Positions 33,371 through 44,394 of a stretch of 64,000 nucleotides of DNA are shown piece after piece. A model generated the notes under the pieces. That model was not told the DNA's origin. It ran no database searches and saw nothing but the letters and a program-made list of their open reading frames with translations. Origin of the DNA: Trichomonas tenax. Lineage: Eukaryota; Parabasalia; Trichomonadida; Trichomonadidae. The stretch covers positions 16,598-80,597 of the forward strand of contig JALKBU010000113.1 in NCBI GenBank assembly GCA_023091735.1, in the 5' to 3' direction. The number at the start of each line of letters is the position of its first letter. The stretch's first letter is position 1. The position numbers were made by a program, and so were the translations under genes.

Positions 33371-34318
33371 TTATTAGCGAATTTTATCACTTTTCTTCTA
33401 ATTACACAGGGGTTATATTAATTATCGAGGGAAAATATGTGATAATATGGGGGAGAAAATGTTATAAAGGGTATTCCAAGAGTTTCAATAAAAGGGGGGA
33501 TTGAAAATAATAAGGGGGCTTTTATTATAGAGGCCAAACTGCATTATAAAGGGTAAGGATGTTGTTTTGGAAGATTATTCACTAAATTTCATGAAGTTTC
33601 TCAAATCTTCCAAGGTCTCAAAACTCTTCCAAAAATTGAACAGGGAAAAAGTAGCTCTGTTCGAAAATATAGGGTACCATCCAAACATTGTATATAGCAT
33701 CAGAGGCATTATTAGGTGGTAATGGATTTATTAAACATGTGTTTTTGATGGGAAAATCATGGGATTTTTAGCAATTTAAAAGCATGCGGCGGTTATACGC
33801 AAAGCACGTTATTTTTTTACTCAATACGCACATTTTCCACGCGTGCCGCTTTGCGGAACGCTCGGTTCTATTGAGAGTGGTGCCGCCGCTCCGAAACCCA
33901 CCCCTGCAAAATCATCCACAAAAATTGAATTGAATGGCACATTTTTAATTTGAATGCTTTGACACATTTTAGATGCAGGACAATCAATATAGCTATTTTG
34001 CAGCAAAAAATTTGAACACGCACAAAATTCTTAAGTGCGTATAATTCTGAGTACGCAAACTTTGTAGGCTATACAAAATTGAAAAGGTCTGGTCGATTTT
34101 CAGAAAAAAATTCAAAAAATAATCGTTGCTTGGAAGATGAATTTTTAGGCGTTTTTGCATTTTCCTAAGGTTCTTCCAAAATGACATCCTTATAAAGGGT
34201 CCTTGGGTTGCTCCCTCCGCGCGATCCTTAAAAATGTCGAGTTCGCACATCCATAGTCAAATTTGATTTTTTACATGACAACTTTTAAAGCAGAGTTCGA
34301 AGCAACCCCTTTTATTTT

Positions 34319-34327
34319 TTCATTTAG
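34319..34327 (+). promoter_or_regulatory. relic Inr of the aldo-keto reductase pseudogene
   Basis: TTCATTTAG directly before ATG 34328 keeps the initiator form even though the gene is dead. Confidence 0.4.
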
Positions 34328-35264
34328 ATGGACAAAATTCCAAGTATTGGCTTAGGAACATATCTCACAAAGGATTCGGCGTAATTAAAGGCTGCAGTTC
34401 ACTGTGCCATCAAAGAATGTGGCTATAGGCATATTGACTGCGCTACATATTACAAAAATCAGGAAATAATCGGTGAAGCACTTGAAGCAGTCCTTTCAAG
34501 TGATAAAGTTAAGCGTGGAGAACTTTGGATTACTTCAAAAAATCTGGAATACCAAACACAGACCAGATTTATTGATCGCTGATGTTAAACATACATTGAA
34601 ACAGCTTAAATTAGATTACTTAGACTTACTTTTGATACATTAGCCGATTGCTTTCCAATCACGTGAAGACGATGAGTTCATGCCAAAGGATGAAAACGGA
34701 AAAATCATTTTAGAACAAATCGACATTCTTGAAACTTGGTCAGGAATGGAAAAATGCCTCGAAATGGGACTCGCCAAACACATTGGTGTTTCCAATTTCT
34801 CGATCGAACAAATTGAAAGAATTAGATATGATCCAAACACTAAAATCCAGCCATACTGCAATCAGGTTGAATCACATCTTTATAGTCAGCAAACACTAAT
34901 GCTTGAATACCTCACAAAGATGAAATTGTACATGATTTCATACACATGCTTAGGAAGAGCCACACTTGCAGGTCCACATGGTTATCCTTTGTTCCAGGAT
35001 CCTGTTTTATGCCAAATTGCACAAGAGTTAGGTAAAAAACCTGCGCAGATTGATTTGAAATTCCTTCTGCAGAGTTCTCCTTACGTCGTCGCTATTCCAA
35101 TGTCAATGAACCCAGTTAACCTCAAAGGAAACATTTCCTTTGATTTCGAATTATCAGAGAAGCAAATGGAAATGCTCCGTGAGAGACAATTCGGATGGAG
35201 ATTTGTTGACCCAATGAGGAACTGGAAAGTTGATGCCTTATCCCTAGGACACAATTCATGCTAA
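34328..35264 (+). pseudogene. aldo-keto reductase, broken
   Basis: Reads MDKIPSIGLGTYLTKDSA, then TAA at 34381, then LKAAVHCAIKECGYRHIDCA, TYYKNQEIIGEAL and ELWITSK. A frameshift near 34540 follows. The gene resumes ADVKHTLKQLKLDYLDLLLI-H and hits a TAG before the usual Pro. From 34681 to 35264 the frame is open (GLAKHIGVSNFSIEQIERI, QVESHLYSQQ, KKPAQIDLKFLLQ). The active-site Asp, Tyr, Lys and His positions are all still recognisable (HIDCATYY, TSK, LLIH). Three lesions in the N-terminal half and none in the C-terminal half suggest fairly recent death. Family: NADPH-dependent carbonyl or sugar reductases. Confidence 0.88.
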
Positions 35265-36443
35265 TTTATTAAAACTCTGAATTATATTCTTCATTTGACC
35301 AATTCACATAATTTGCATTACTCCTTGGAATTCAAATGATTAATGCACCATTCTTTAAACGTATTTCAACTATAAGTTTCAATCATTGTAAACAGCTCAA
35401 AACAGTTTGGGAAATGATAAATCTTTCGATTGTAATATATTTCATCATACTCATCTGTCTTGGGATTACAAATAATATTCGAATCACAAATATTGCTTCA
35501 AAGTTTAATTTGCAGTGCTCAGGTTTTAATTAACTCAGACTTTTGAGTAGAGGTACGATTTCTTGAGAACTTTTAAAGAGATTTAATATCCAAATAAAAT
35601 ATTGAACGACAACGATATGAACTCACATACAACAGTGTTTAAATAATAATAAGCCATCGTTTTTAAACATAATTCCATAATATTGTATATTAGATTTTTT
35701 TTTGGCATATTTTTGTAAGTAATGACGAAACCATTGTAATCATATTTAGCTTAAGAACTTTGGAATGTACGTAATGTGAACTCTTCGTAAAAACGAAATT
35801 TAGCTCGAAATAGTATTCTCCTCAGTTTAAATATTAGCAGTTACTCAGTTTTATCATTACAATAAGCATTCGTGTCGTTAACAATGGCCATTCAAAAAAT
35901 ACAACCATCGAGAATATCATTGATCATTTATCATTTATTGAGAATTTAACATTTATTTTGAAAAATGATCGAAATGAAATAATTTCGACGTGCAGCTAAT
36001 GATTAGTTAGCAGACGAAAAATCAATGCATTTCTTCTATTTTTGAAGATTGTCAAAAGATAATTTTTTTGAGCAAAAAGTCAAAGTTTTTTTGAAAAATG
36101 AGAGTAGGCATAAAAATGGGATAATTTCCATTTTCCGTAGTAGTCGGATCCGATTATGCATTAAAATTAATTCACCTTAATTTCCTTTCAAAATTAAAAA
36201 CGACAAAATTATGATCGTTGGACTATATATAATGTTCCAGTAACATTGCTTAAATGATGTCTAAAAAATCTTTCTGATTCAAATTTTTCAAAATGATTTT
36301 ATTTTTTCTGAAATACAATTTTTCAACATTTGAAAGCTTATATCCTATATATCCTGATTTTGAAGTGTTTTTCAAGGTTAGAATTAATTTTGAGTGATCA
36401 CTCAGAATTTTCAAAAAAGTACCAAAAATTTCATCAAAGAAAA
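35265..36443. other. 1.2-kb intergenic, nothing recognised
   Basis: AT-rich. A 65-codon frame at 35336-35533 has no features. The upstream region of the BspA gene contains TTTCATCAAAG, an Inr-like site, at 36429-36439. Confidence 0.45.
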
Positions 36444-38219
36444 ATGTTCGCTTTCTGGGGCTTTTTTGGCTTTAAGACTGCTATCTTCCGAAAACTTGCT
36501 ATACACATGGTTCAAGAAATATCAGATTACGACACAAATTCCGATCCTTCTGTAACAGATACGGAAATCTACTTAAATGGGAGGGGCACCACTGTTGTCA
36601 CAAATTTTATGTATTACTCCTATAATTGTGCGTCAGTTACTAAAGTAACTGGATGTACTGCAATTACACAAATACAAAAAAATGCATTCATGGGTTGTTC
36701 TTCGCTCCAAGAAATTTACTTTCCATCCGTTACAACAATAGAAGGCAGTTATTACAGTGGTTATTTGGTATCGCCGTTTGCCAACCATGAGAATATTAAA
36801 AATGCTTCATTCCCACAATTGACAAATTTCAGTATTGAAGCCCGTGCATTCGGAACTTCAATACATTATATTTACATGCCTAAGCTAACTGCTGTTTGTT
36901 GCAGTTTTTGTGATGGATGCACTCAACTTCAATCTTGCACATTAGGATCTGTACAAAAATTTTCTACAAGAGCATTTTACAATTGCCAAAACCTGCAGGC
37001 AATAGCGTTAGAAGGTTGTCTAGAAATTGAAGAATCCGCCTTTTACCATTGCTACAATATAACATCGATTCAAAGCTCGACTCTTAAAACAGTAGGAATG
37101 AATGCTTTTTATGAATGCACCAGCTTGGAAACATTGAATTGTTCTAACTTAGAATTTATCCAACAATACGCATTTTATGGATGCTCGAGCTTAACCTTTT
37201 CTCAATTAACTAGTGTATCATATATTGGAAGGAGTGCTTTTCAGCAAGGACCAAAATTGACGGCAATTACTGTTGGAAATGTGAATTTTATTGAAGAATC
37301 AGCATTTCAAGATATGACATCATTAACTAAATTTGCTTCAGTTGGAATTGATACTTTCATATCATCACGAGCTTTTCAGGGCTGCACAAATCTAAATAAT
37401 ATAAGTTTTGTTTCTATCAGTTCAATTAACGATTATGCTTTTGCAAATTGCTCAAAAATTACTAAAATTAACTTAGAAAAAACAAAGTTTATCTATTCAT
37501 ATGCATTTGATGGTTGCATTCTATTGTCTAATTTAGGCTCGTCATTGAACTACTTATCTAGTATCGGTTCTTATGCATTTAGAGGAACTCAACTCTCTGG
37601 CAATCTATCAATTGGACTTAATGTTACTGAAGGCTCCATTGCGGAGAATGCATTTTCCAACATGCGCATTACAAAAGTTACAATTGGCCCTTATTTTCAT
37701 ATTCATCAAAATGCTTTTTCGAACTCAAGCCTTGTAGAAGTCGTTTTAAATGACTTTTGTGTTGCATATTCTAATGCATTCCAAAATATTTCTTCATTAA
37801 GCACCGTTTCTGTGGTGAATTGCAGACTTGAATCCGAAAGTTTCTATTTCTGTAAGAACATAAAGACTCTTCATATCGATGGTAGGAAACTTGACCTGCA
37901 AAGTGGATGCTTTGACTTAATTCAAGTATGTGTTTATTATCACGGTTTGGAAGACTTCTACAAGGATTCAACAATATTAGTTATTAACAGGATTTACAAG
38001 GCTGTATTTGTCTTGGAAACTTATCCATTTGATACATTCTGCTTGATTCCTGTAATCAAAGGCTTCAATAATGATATATGTCCAATTGCAAGAATTTCCG
38101 GAGCCAAACTCCTTCAAGCTCCGTCTGTAAATGGAGAACCAGAAAAGACATGCCAAGAGTGCATATCGAACACTAAGTCTGCATACTTACTATCCTTCTT
38201 TATTTCGATGAAACGTTAA
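36444..38219 (+). CDS. BspA-like leucine-rich repeat protein
   Basis: About 591 residues from ATG 36444 (MFAFWGFFGFKTAIFRKL). Residues ~75-470 contain some 16 LRR_5 repeats of ~23 residues (IQKNAFMGCSSLQEIYFPSV, TRAFYNCQNLQAIALEG, NAFYECTSLETLNCSNL, RAFQGCTNLNNISFVSI). A Cys-containing C-terminal part follows (CVYYHGLEDFYKDSTILVIN, TYPFDTFCLIPVIKGF) and the protein ends TCQECISNTKSAYLLSFFIS-MKR. There is no C-terminal transmembrane segment or cytoplasmic tail, unlike many surface members, and the N-terminus is only weakly signal-like. It may be secreted or shed. A Met at 36507 is an alternative start. The tail is shared with the broken sister at 38800. The frame stays open upstream to 36330 but only with TTG. 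Confidence 0.85.
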   Translation: MFAFWGFFGFKTAIFRKLAIHMVQEISDYDTNSDPSVTDTEIYLNGRGTTVVTNFMYYSYNCASVTKVTGCTAITQIQKNAFMGCSSLQEIYFPSVTTIEGSYYSGYLVSPFANHENIKNASFPQLTNFSIEARAFGTSIHYIYMPKLTAVCCSFCDGCTQLQSCTLGSVQKFSTRAFYNCQNLQAIALEGCLEIEESAFYHCYNITSIQSSTLKTVGMNAFYECTSLETLNCSNLEFIQQYAFYGCSSLTFSQLTSVSYIGRSAFQQGPKLTAITVGNVNFIEESAFQDMTSLTKFASVGIDTFISSRAFQGCTNLNNISFVSISSINDYAFANCSKITKINLEKTKFIYSYAFDGCILLSNLGSSLNYLSSIGSYAFRGTQLSGNLSIGLNVTEGSIAENAFSNMRITKVTIGPYFHIHQNAFSNSSLVEVVLNDFCVAYSNAFQNISSLSTVSVVNCRLESESFYFCKNIKTLHIDGRKLDLQSGCFDLIQVCVYYHGLEDFYKDSTILVINRIYKAVFVLETYPFDTFCLIPVIKGFNNDICPIARISGAKLLQAPSVNGEPEKTCQECISNTKSAYLLSFFISMKR

Positions 38220-38799
38220 AACTGATTTGTAAAATAAAGAAAAAATCTTTTTATAAAGGGGTGACTTCAATGAAAAGTGACAATTTAAATGAAGAAAAGT
38301 GATATTCTTCATGAACTTTTCTTCAATTTGAGACCAAATCCTAATAACTAATCACTTAAGTGTTTCGCTCCAGGTACATTACTGTATGTACCACTAACGA
38401 GCCCAAATTTGTGCTTTCATATAATAATTACCAATTATGCACAAAACCAACATTTATTACAGGCAAATCGTTTATATATATGTGTGTGTTCGTTTGAAAT
38501 CCTTCATACTTAGATGATATTTGGATTCGATACTTTTTTAGCAGATCTTTAGTTGTAATTCATATGTATGCATGTACATAGAACAGATTTTCAATGCTTA
38601 ATACTAAAAGATATGATTACTCAAATAAAAAGAAATAATATTTGAATATGAATGTGTGGTTGTTTGCTTTATATTCAGTTAAGATGCTTTGTATCTGCTT
38701 ATTTATAGTTATTTCAATGAGCACTATGGCAAACTTGATTTATGACTTTTTGATGAAATATTAACACCTGCAATATAGTGGAGATGCATCCTTGACAGA
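38220..38799. other. intergenic, nothing recognised
   Basis: AT-rich spacer between the two BspA-like paralogues; contains AAAAGTGACAATTTAAATG at ~38273 without a frame behind it. Confidence 0.4.
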
Positions 38800-40197
38800 A
38801 GTTTTTCTGAACTGAGAAGGAACTGAAGTAATTTCTAATTGTTTTAGTAGCTTCCCCAACCTCATTAAAATCAGAGCTATACCTACGATTACAGTTCTTA
38901 GACCCTTTGTCATAAAATATTGCAATAATTTGCAAGAAATTCATTTACCTGGTGTAACAATTATAGAAGGACAATGTGTAAGTTTACGCACTGAAACTGG
39001 TTTAAGGGGGATGCAAAATTTACGGATTTTCGACTGTCCAATGTTAACAGACCTGTTTATTGACTTTCAAATTTTCAGTGGCTTGCAGAACCTTGAGTGG
39101 GTTAACCTATCTAGTTTTTCTTTCAATTACGAATATTTTTCAATCAGTAATTGCCCCAATTTGATCGAAGTGAATATTGACTCGATTCAAAGCATTCCTA
39201 GTTATTTCTTTTCCAATTCTAATTTTCTAAAAACAATTAAATCAAATTGACTTGGTGGTGTTGCGAGCGGAACATTATCTAACTGCGTTGCTCTTGAAAA
39301 TATATGTTTGAATAATGCAAATTTCTTAGATAATCACGCTTTTTCCGGTTGTGTTTCATTGAGGGAAATCAACATTCCTATGGTTAACTTAATTTCAGAT
39401 TACTGTTTTTCACACTGCACATCCCTTGAGGGAGTAGCTGCAAGCAGTTTAACATCAATCAGCTCCTATGCATTCCATGATTGTATCAATCTCAAGGAAT
39501 TTAATTTTAATACCGTGAAAAGTATTTATGAATTTGCTTTTTATAATTGCAAAAAGCTGTCGCTAATTGGAGACCAGATTGGTGTTCCATTTATTGTGGA
39601 TTCAGCCTTTGAAAATACCAATATTTCTGGAAAGATATAAAAAATCGTCACCTTGAAAAAACTCAAAATTAAATTGTGATTCATGAAAGAGCTTTTGCCA
39701 ACTTGCAAATAACTGAGTTATCTATTAGTAGAAATGTCAACGTAAATGCAAAAGCGTTCTACAATAACAGTGCTTTGAAAGTTATTTCTCTCACTGCTTG
39801 TATTCTGCTGAGAGATGCTTTCCTCTTGTCAACGAATATTGAAACCCTCAACTTAACAGGAAGAAGCAACGAATTACAACCAGGATGTTTTGCTATCATT
39901 CAAGTTTGCGTATACTATAATGGCCTTGTCGATTACTACTTGGATACAACGATTTTGGTTATAAACAAAATCCAAAAGTCTGTTTTTGTTCTACCAGAAT
40001 ACCCTTCTGATACCTTTTGCTTAGTTCCCGTGATAAAAGCCTTTAATATTTTATGTCCAAGAGCGCGCCTCGCCAGAGCCAACTTCCTTCAACCTCCTGC
40101 TGTTGGTGATCAAGGATCTGAACCAACATGCCAAGAGTGCATTTCCAACACAAGATCTGCGTATTTATTATCATTTTTCATGACAATGAAGCGTTAA
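38800..40197 (+). pseudogene. BspA-like leucine-rich repeat protein, broken sister of the 36444 gene
   Basis: Pieces read GTEVISNCFSSFPNLIKIRA, PFVIKYCNNLQEIHLPGVTI (the counterpart of CSSLQEIYFPSVTTI upstream), then the repeats FSGCVSLREINIPMVNLISD, YAFHDCINLKEFNFNTVKSI. The last piece is open to the end (CVYYNGLVDYYLDTTILVIN, PSDTFCLVPVIKAF, TCQECISNTRSAYLLSFF). The breaks are at about 39248 (TGA after IKSN), about 39638 (TAA) and 39673 (start of the last piece). The central repeats are fewer than in the intact copy. The two form a tandem duplicate pair in the same orientation. Confidence 0.82.
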
Positions 40198-40509
40198 AAA
40201 AAACTTCTTTTATATCAATAGCATATATCCAAAGAGCATGCTTACACTAATTAAAGGTCCTTTTTATGTTTTCTTAATTTGATTTTGAATGATATAAGTA
40301 CTTATATTGATATCCAATGATAAGCAGCGTTTTTTTATTGGAGTAGGATGGTGAAATAAACCCCAATTGAGAATTAATTCATGAGATAAAAAAAGATGTT
40401 TTTGAATTTTTTTGATTGTTTGATGAGGCATCATGTGGAGAATAATAAAATCTTAAAATTAACTCTTTACATTTGTCAAAATTTGTTAGAAAAAAACGTC
40501 AAAAAATAA
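40198..40509. other. intergenic, promoter of the 40510 gene
   Basis: No gene. AACGTCAAAAAATAA directly precedes the ATG. Confidence 0.4.
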
Positions 40510-43032
40510 ATGGACACAAGATTGCAATTGGAAAATGTCACAGAGAAAATCAACACGGCAACAAACAAAATCCTTGCAACTCTTGATTCATTGGACCAAA
40601 ATCTCGCGAATAAAACTTATGAGATTCCAGCAGAAGAAGAACTCGACAAAATTCGGCAGAATTTCCAGGATTTACAGCTTTCTAACAAAGAGGGAGCACT
40701 TAAAGAACTCGGAAATTGGATGAAAATGCGAAAAACATATTATCACGACGATGATCAAGAATACATCAAAAACATCGAAAATTCACATAGATCTTTCGCT
40801 GATTCACTGACTCCTACACTCCAAGGCTTGTTTAAAGAAATGAGTTTATACGAGGGAAAATTACATCAAGCATTAGACGACGTTAATGCATTAAGTCTTA
40901 AACTTTTCGAGTTTTACGAAGCAACGCACAGTCATGAGACTGAAGAAATCAAGTTTCCAGATTTGGTTTTGGCAGATAAAGCAGTTGAAGGCCAATTATC
41001 ATCATATTCGCGCGAAATACTCATAGAGCAGTTTGGAATGATGCAGAAAAGAGAAAAATTCTTTTTAGAGATATTAGAATCTTTGCAATTAACCGTGAAA
41101 AAGGTCCAAGCAGAACTTGAAAACACAATGACGAGAGAGAAGGAGATACAGAATATTTTACTCGCGACACAGGCGAGTTTGGACAAAATGACAGAGAAAA
41201 ATCTCGAGTTAGAAAAAACAGTCAACATTTTTCAACAAAAGGAAGAGGAGAGAATCACAACACTTAGCAGACTCGCTATTAAGGAGCAGGAGCAGTTTAT
41301 GCTAGGAAAAGTTTTCCAATTGGCTCAATTATTCGTGTCAAATCAAATTCATTCATTCGAGATTCCATTTGAAGAGATTGAGCGAACATATGAGACTAAG
41401 AGTGAAGATATATTTACATTTATCATTGAAAAGACAGAAAATGAAGTACAAACGGATCCAATCAAAATATCTGAACCAAACTCTGATCAATATTCAGATA
41501 ACATGATTGAATCTGATCAGCAAGGTGTCAGCAATACCACTATATCGAGAAATATCAATTCTAACAATATGAGAGGAATTGTTGATCCAGAACCTCAAAC
41601 TTCATCAAATCAGCAATTATCGTCGGAAAGCGGAACAAGCAAACCACAACCACCACAAATCAGCCCTAGTTCATCAGGAAGCGGCCAGAATATGAGATTT
41701 AATTTGAATGGCTGCAGGCCAAGGGCTGTTACTGTTAGATCTAACAGCAATCATCAAGTAAATCTAATTAATTCACCAAGACCAACAAATAATCAACAAT
41801 CAAATTCGAATATTCAAATCAATCAGATCAACTCACCATCACAAGTTAATCATTCCAGTGCTTATGAGAGTCCAAGTGCTGTTCAAGAACAGCAAAGCAA
41901 TCAATATTTATCAAACAATGAAATCATTGAACAACAAAATGAAGAAAATTATGAACAGAACCAATTTTACAGCATTAGTGAATATTCTGTTGAAACTAAT
42001 GATGTTCTTGATGCTGGTCGTCCAACAATCCAATATTCTCATTTATCGAGTGAATCGCCAAATGGAGAAAAAATATTTGTTACAATTTGCAATTCGTATT
42101 TCATTGAACTTCATATTCCTGTTATTTCTGAACCTGAATACAACGCAGACGCTCTGCGCTCTGCAAGGCCTGTTCGAAGAAGCAGTGTTCATCAAAACTC
42201 GAGCAATGCTTCGCGCAATGCATCTGCAAGATCCTCTAAAGGCAATGTAATATTAGAAGAAATTGGTGAAGAAAATTCATTCGAAGATAAATCTCCTTTG
42301 CCTCCAAATATGTCCAGGAAGCTTGGACATGATCAAAATCGCATGAATGCTCCAAGGCCAACACATGCACGCAACTCTGAAGGAATATATGATGAATATA
42401 CGACTGATAATTCATTCGCATCATCAGAAGGAAGTTATGAATTACAAAGAAATGTCCAAAGTCAACAGGAATTAATTAAAATCAACAAAGATGATGTAGT
42501 TGTTGAACCACGTTCATTCGAAGCTGAAGATGTTCATGAAGCATTGAAGTTCAATAAGGAAGTCGAAGAAGAATCAACAAGGCCCCAAACAATGAGACAA
42601 CAAATTGGAAGGCCGTTGGTGAGATATGCTTTTGAAGAAGAAAATCAAAATGATAAATCTAATAGTCCGAATGTTGAAAAGAAGCCAATAAAGATGATAA
42701 AGAGCCCTATTATGGACTATTGGAGGCTCCAGCAGTCATCAAAGTGGACAGTTGGAAGACCATATTATTCAGCAGCATTCAGAGCGAGAATGGCAAGAAT
42801 CGAAGCCATGAGAAGAGGATATACAGGTCGTTCTAGCGTTCATTTCAATGTTGTTTCATTTGGAAACTCCAGTAAACAATCAACAGACCAATTGCCAAGC
42901 TTGAAGAGAGAAGATAACACCTTCAAATCGGTCAACTTCCAGATGATGCGTCCGAGAATCATGGGATCTGATTTACCTGATAGAGGATTGAATCTAATCA
43001 TTTCCTCAGCAAGATCAGGATCAAGGAAATAA
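40510..43032 (+). CDS. large protein: N-terminal coiled coil, long disordered tail with RP motifs
   Basis: An 840-residue protein. Residues 1-~260 are helical and coiled (MDTRLQLENVTEKINTATNK, then EILESLQLTVKKVQAELENT). Residues ~310-840 are disordered and rich in Ser, Asn, Gln and Glu. They carry a recurring short motif with Arg-Pro: GCRPRAVTV, NSPRPTNNQ, AGRPTIQYS, SARPVRRSS, NAPRPTHAR, STRPQTMRQ, IGRPLVRYA, VGRPYYSAA and MMRPRIMGS. A basic patch lies near residues 755-780 (FRARMARIEAMRRGYTGR). The layout suits a cytoskeleton-associated adaptor with multiple docking sites. The family is not recognised. The start is the first ATG; a poly-T run follows the stop. Confidence 0.75.
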   Translation: MDTRLQLENVTEKINTATNKILATLDSLDQNLANKTYEIPAEEELDKIRQNFQDLQLSNKEGALKELGNWMKMRKTYYHDDDQEYIKNIENSHRSFADSLTPTLQGLFKEMSLYEGKLHQALDDVNALSLKLFEFYEATHSHETEEIKFPDLVLADKAVEGQLSSYSREILIEQFGMMQKREKFFLEILESLQLTVKKVQAELENTMTREKEIQNILLATQASLDKMTEKNLELEKTVNIFQQKEEERITTLSRLAIKEQEQFMLGKVFQLAQLFVSNQIHSFEIPFEEIERTYETKSEDIFTFIIEKTENEVQTDPIKISEPNSDQYSDNMIESDQQGVSNTTISRNINSNNMRGIVDPEPQTSSNQQLSSESGTSKPQPPQISPSSSGSGQNMRFNLNGCRPRAVTVRSNSNHQVNLINSPRPTNNQQSNSNIQINQINSPSQVNHSSAYESPSAVQEQQSNQYLSNNEIIEQQNEENYEQNQFYSISEYSVETNDVLDAGRPTIQYSHLSSESPNGEKIFVTICNSYFIELHIPVISEPEYNADALRSARPVRRSSVHQNSSNASRNASARSSKGNVILEEIGEENSFEDKSPLPPNMSRKLGHDQNRMNAPRPTHARNSEGIYDEYTTDNSFASSEGSYELQRNVQSQQELIKINKDDVVVEPRSFEAEDVHEALKFNKEVEEESTRPQTMRQQIGRPLVRYAFEEENQNDKSNSPNVEKKPIKMIKSPIMDYWRLQQSSKWTVGRPYYSAAFRARMARIEAMRRGYTGRSSVHFNVVSFGNSSKQSTDQLPSLKREDNTFKSVNFQMMRPRIMGSDLPDRGLNLIISSARSGSRK

Positions 43033-43111
43033 GTATTTGTTTTTTTTTTTTTATAAAGTTTATATTGTGATAGAAAAAGTGTTTTTTTTTTCATTCTTAT
43101 TTTTGAATTTC

Positions 43112-44015
43112 AGTCCTTCTGGTCTATTTTTATGGAATTTTCCAAATATAGCCAAACAGGCTTCTTACACGTATCACATCAATGTCGATGGAAAGAGGAC
43201 GAGCTTTGAAGATCAAAATTCAACATTTTTTGAATATGAAAAAATCCGCTTTAATTTCTATGAAGAAATAAGACCCAAACTTTGTACATTATACAACAAA
43301 TACTATGAAATCAGGCACGTAGAACTTTCAATTAAGATTAATATAGATTTTTTTCTATATTGAAGGTATTAAGTTAACTTCAAGCAAATCAGAGTTAAAA
43401 ATAGAATATAAGAATAATAGCTACAGTGTTCCACTTATCAATATTCAAAATACTTTAATCAATAAAATTAATTCAACATATTACGAAATAGAATTAACGC
43501 TTGTGCCTATGAATCTCATTCCAAATCACTTCAAAGACATAGCAATCACAAAAGAAGTACTTAAAGCTGCAAGACAACCTGGTTTTCGATATAATTTAGA
43601 GGAAGAATTTAAAGTTATAAATTCTTTTAATTTTAAGTTTAAATCGAGAACACAATACGCTGGAGATTCTTCTCCAATCACTATCACTTTCACAACAGTC
43701 GATCCTATGTCTTATGGAAATATTTCGCTCGAATATTTCTTTGATGATAATTATACATCGATGTATCATCAAGAATTTAATTCACAAGACTATTTCAACA
43801 GAACACAAACAGTTGATAACTATGTATATGACTATAATAGCTATATTGATTTTACTAATGTTCCACCTGGAGTTCATATTGTTTCAACATATTTTGTTTT
43901 CAATGAAATCAACTTCGATATATTTGGTCGGATTAATTTACTTTCTCCATGTTTTTCTAAAAGCATTCCACCATTTATTCAGTTAATTGGCTCATTAGCA
44001 TCAAAAAGAACTTGA
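43112..44015 (+). pseudogene. fragment of a surface-type protein with Ig-like/beta-sandwich segments, broken
   Basis: Two open pieces overlap across a frameshift at about 43340. The first runs YTYHINVDGKRTSFEDQNST and LCTLYNKYYEIRHVELSIKI. The second starts EGIKLTSSKSELKIEYKNN, continues ISLEYFFDDNYTSMYHQEF, and has IDFTNVPPGVHIVSTYFVF, a strand pattern like bacterial-type Ig or cadherin-like domains of trichomonad surface proteins. Neither an ATG with signal peptide nor a membrane anchor is present, so it is a gene fragment. The end at 44015 is a plain stop. Confidence 0.5.
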
Positions 44016-44394
44016 TCAACAAGCAAGAAATTTACAAAGTGATTTATTTGCTAATATGTAGGTTTTTGATTTCCATGGATAAAAAAATTGTTGTATTAAT
44101 ATCGCTGCCTGGAAGTATCAGAAGGAAATTTTTTGTGACTAAGTTTCATCTTGAGGATTTGTTACTTAGCATCTTTTAATTAAGTATGCTAACAATTCCA
44201 ATGAATTCAAAACTTTATTACGATCATTCATTTGCATGACTATCAATTCCATTTGCATCCATAAACAATCGCTGAGCTTTAAAATCTGCCAATATTAGTT
44301 TGTAAAGTATCAAAAATACGAATAATGTAGTTTACGTGACAAAATGTTTTTTTTGCTCTAAAATAAAATGTAAAGTTTTATCGATAGAAAAAAA
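44016..44394. other. intergenic, nothing recognised
   Basis: AT-rich; TTTACGTGACAAAATG at ~44332-44347 resembles the TGACAAA motif but lies ~50 bases from the next ATG. Confidence 0.4.

Larger units (their letters stand above)
32738..34327. other. 1.6-kb intergenic with purine-rich tract and a dispersed repeat
   Basis: No gene recognised. The stretch ~33420-33560 is purine-rich with repeated TTATAAAGGGTA. A GC-richer patch lies at 33790-33910 (ACGCGTGCCGCTTTGCGG). Short minus-strand frames here resemble no family. The dispersed repeat at 33315 is listed separately. Confidence 0.4.

Noticed and set aside
33205..34250. Three short minus-strand frames, one reading VDDFAGVGFGAAAPLSIEPS
   Set aside because: Each is short, lacks an Inr and resembles no family. 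The Gly/Ala-rich piece comes from a local GC-rich patch.
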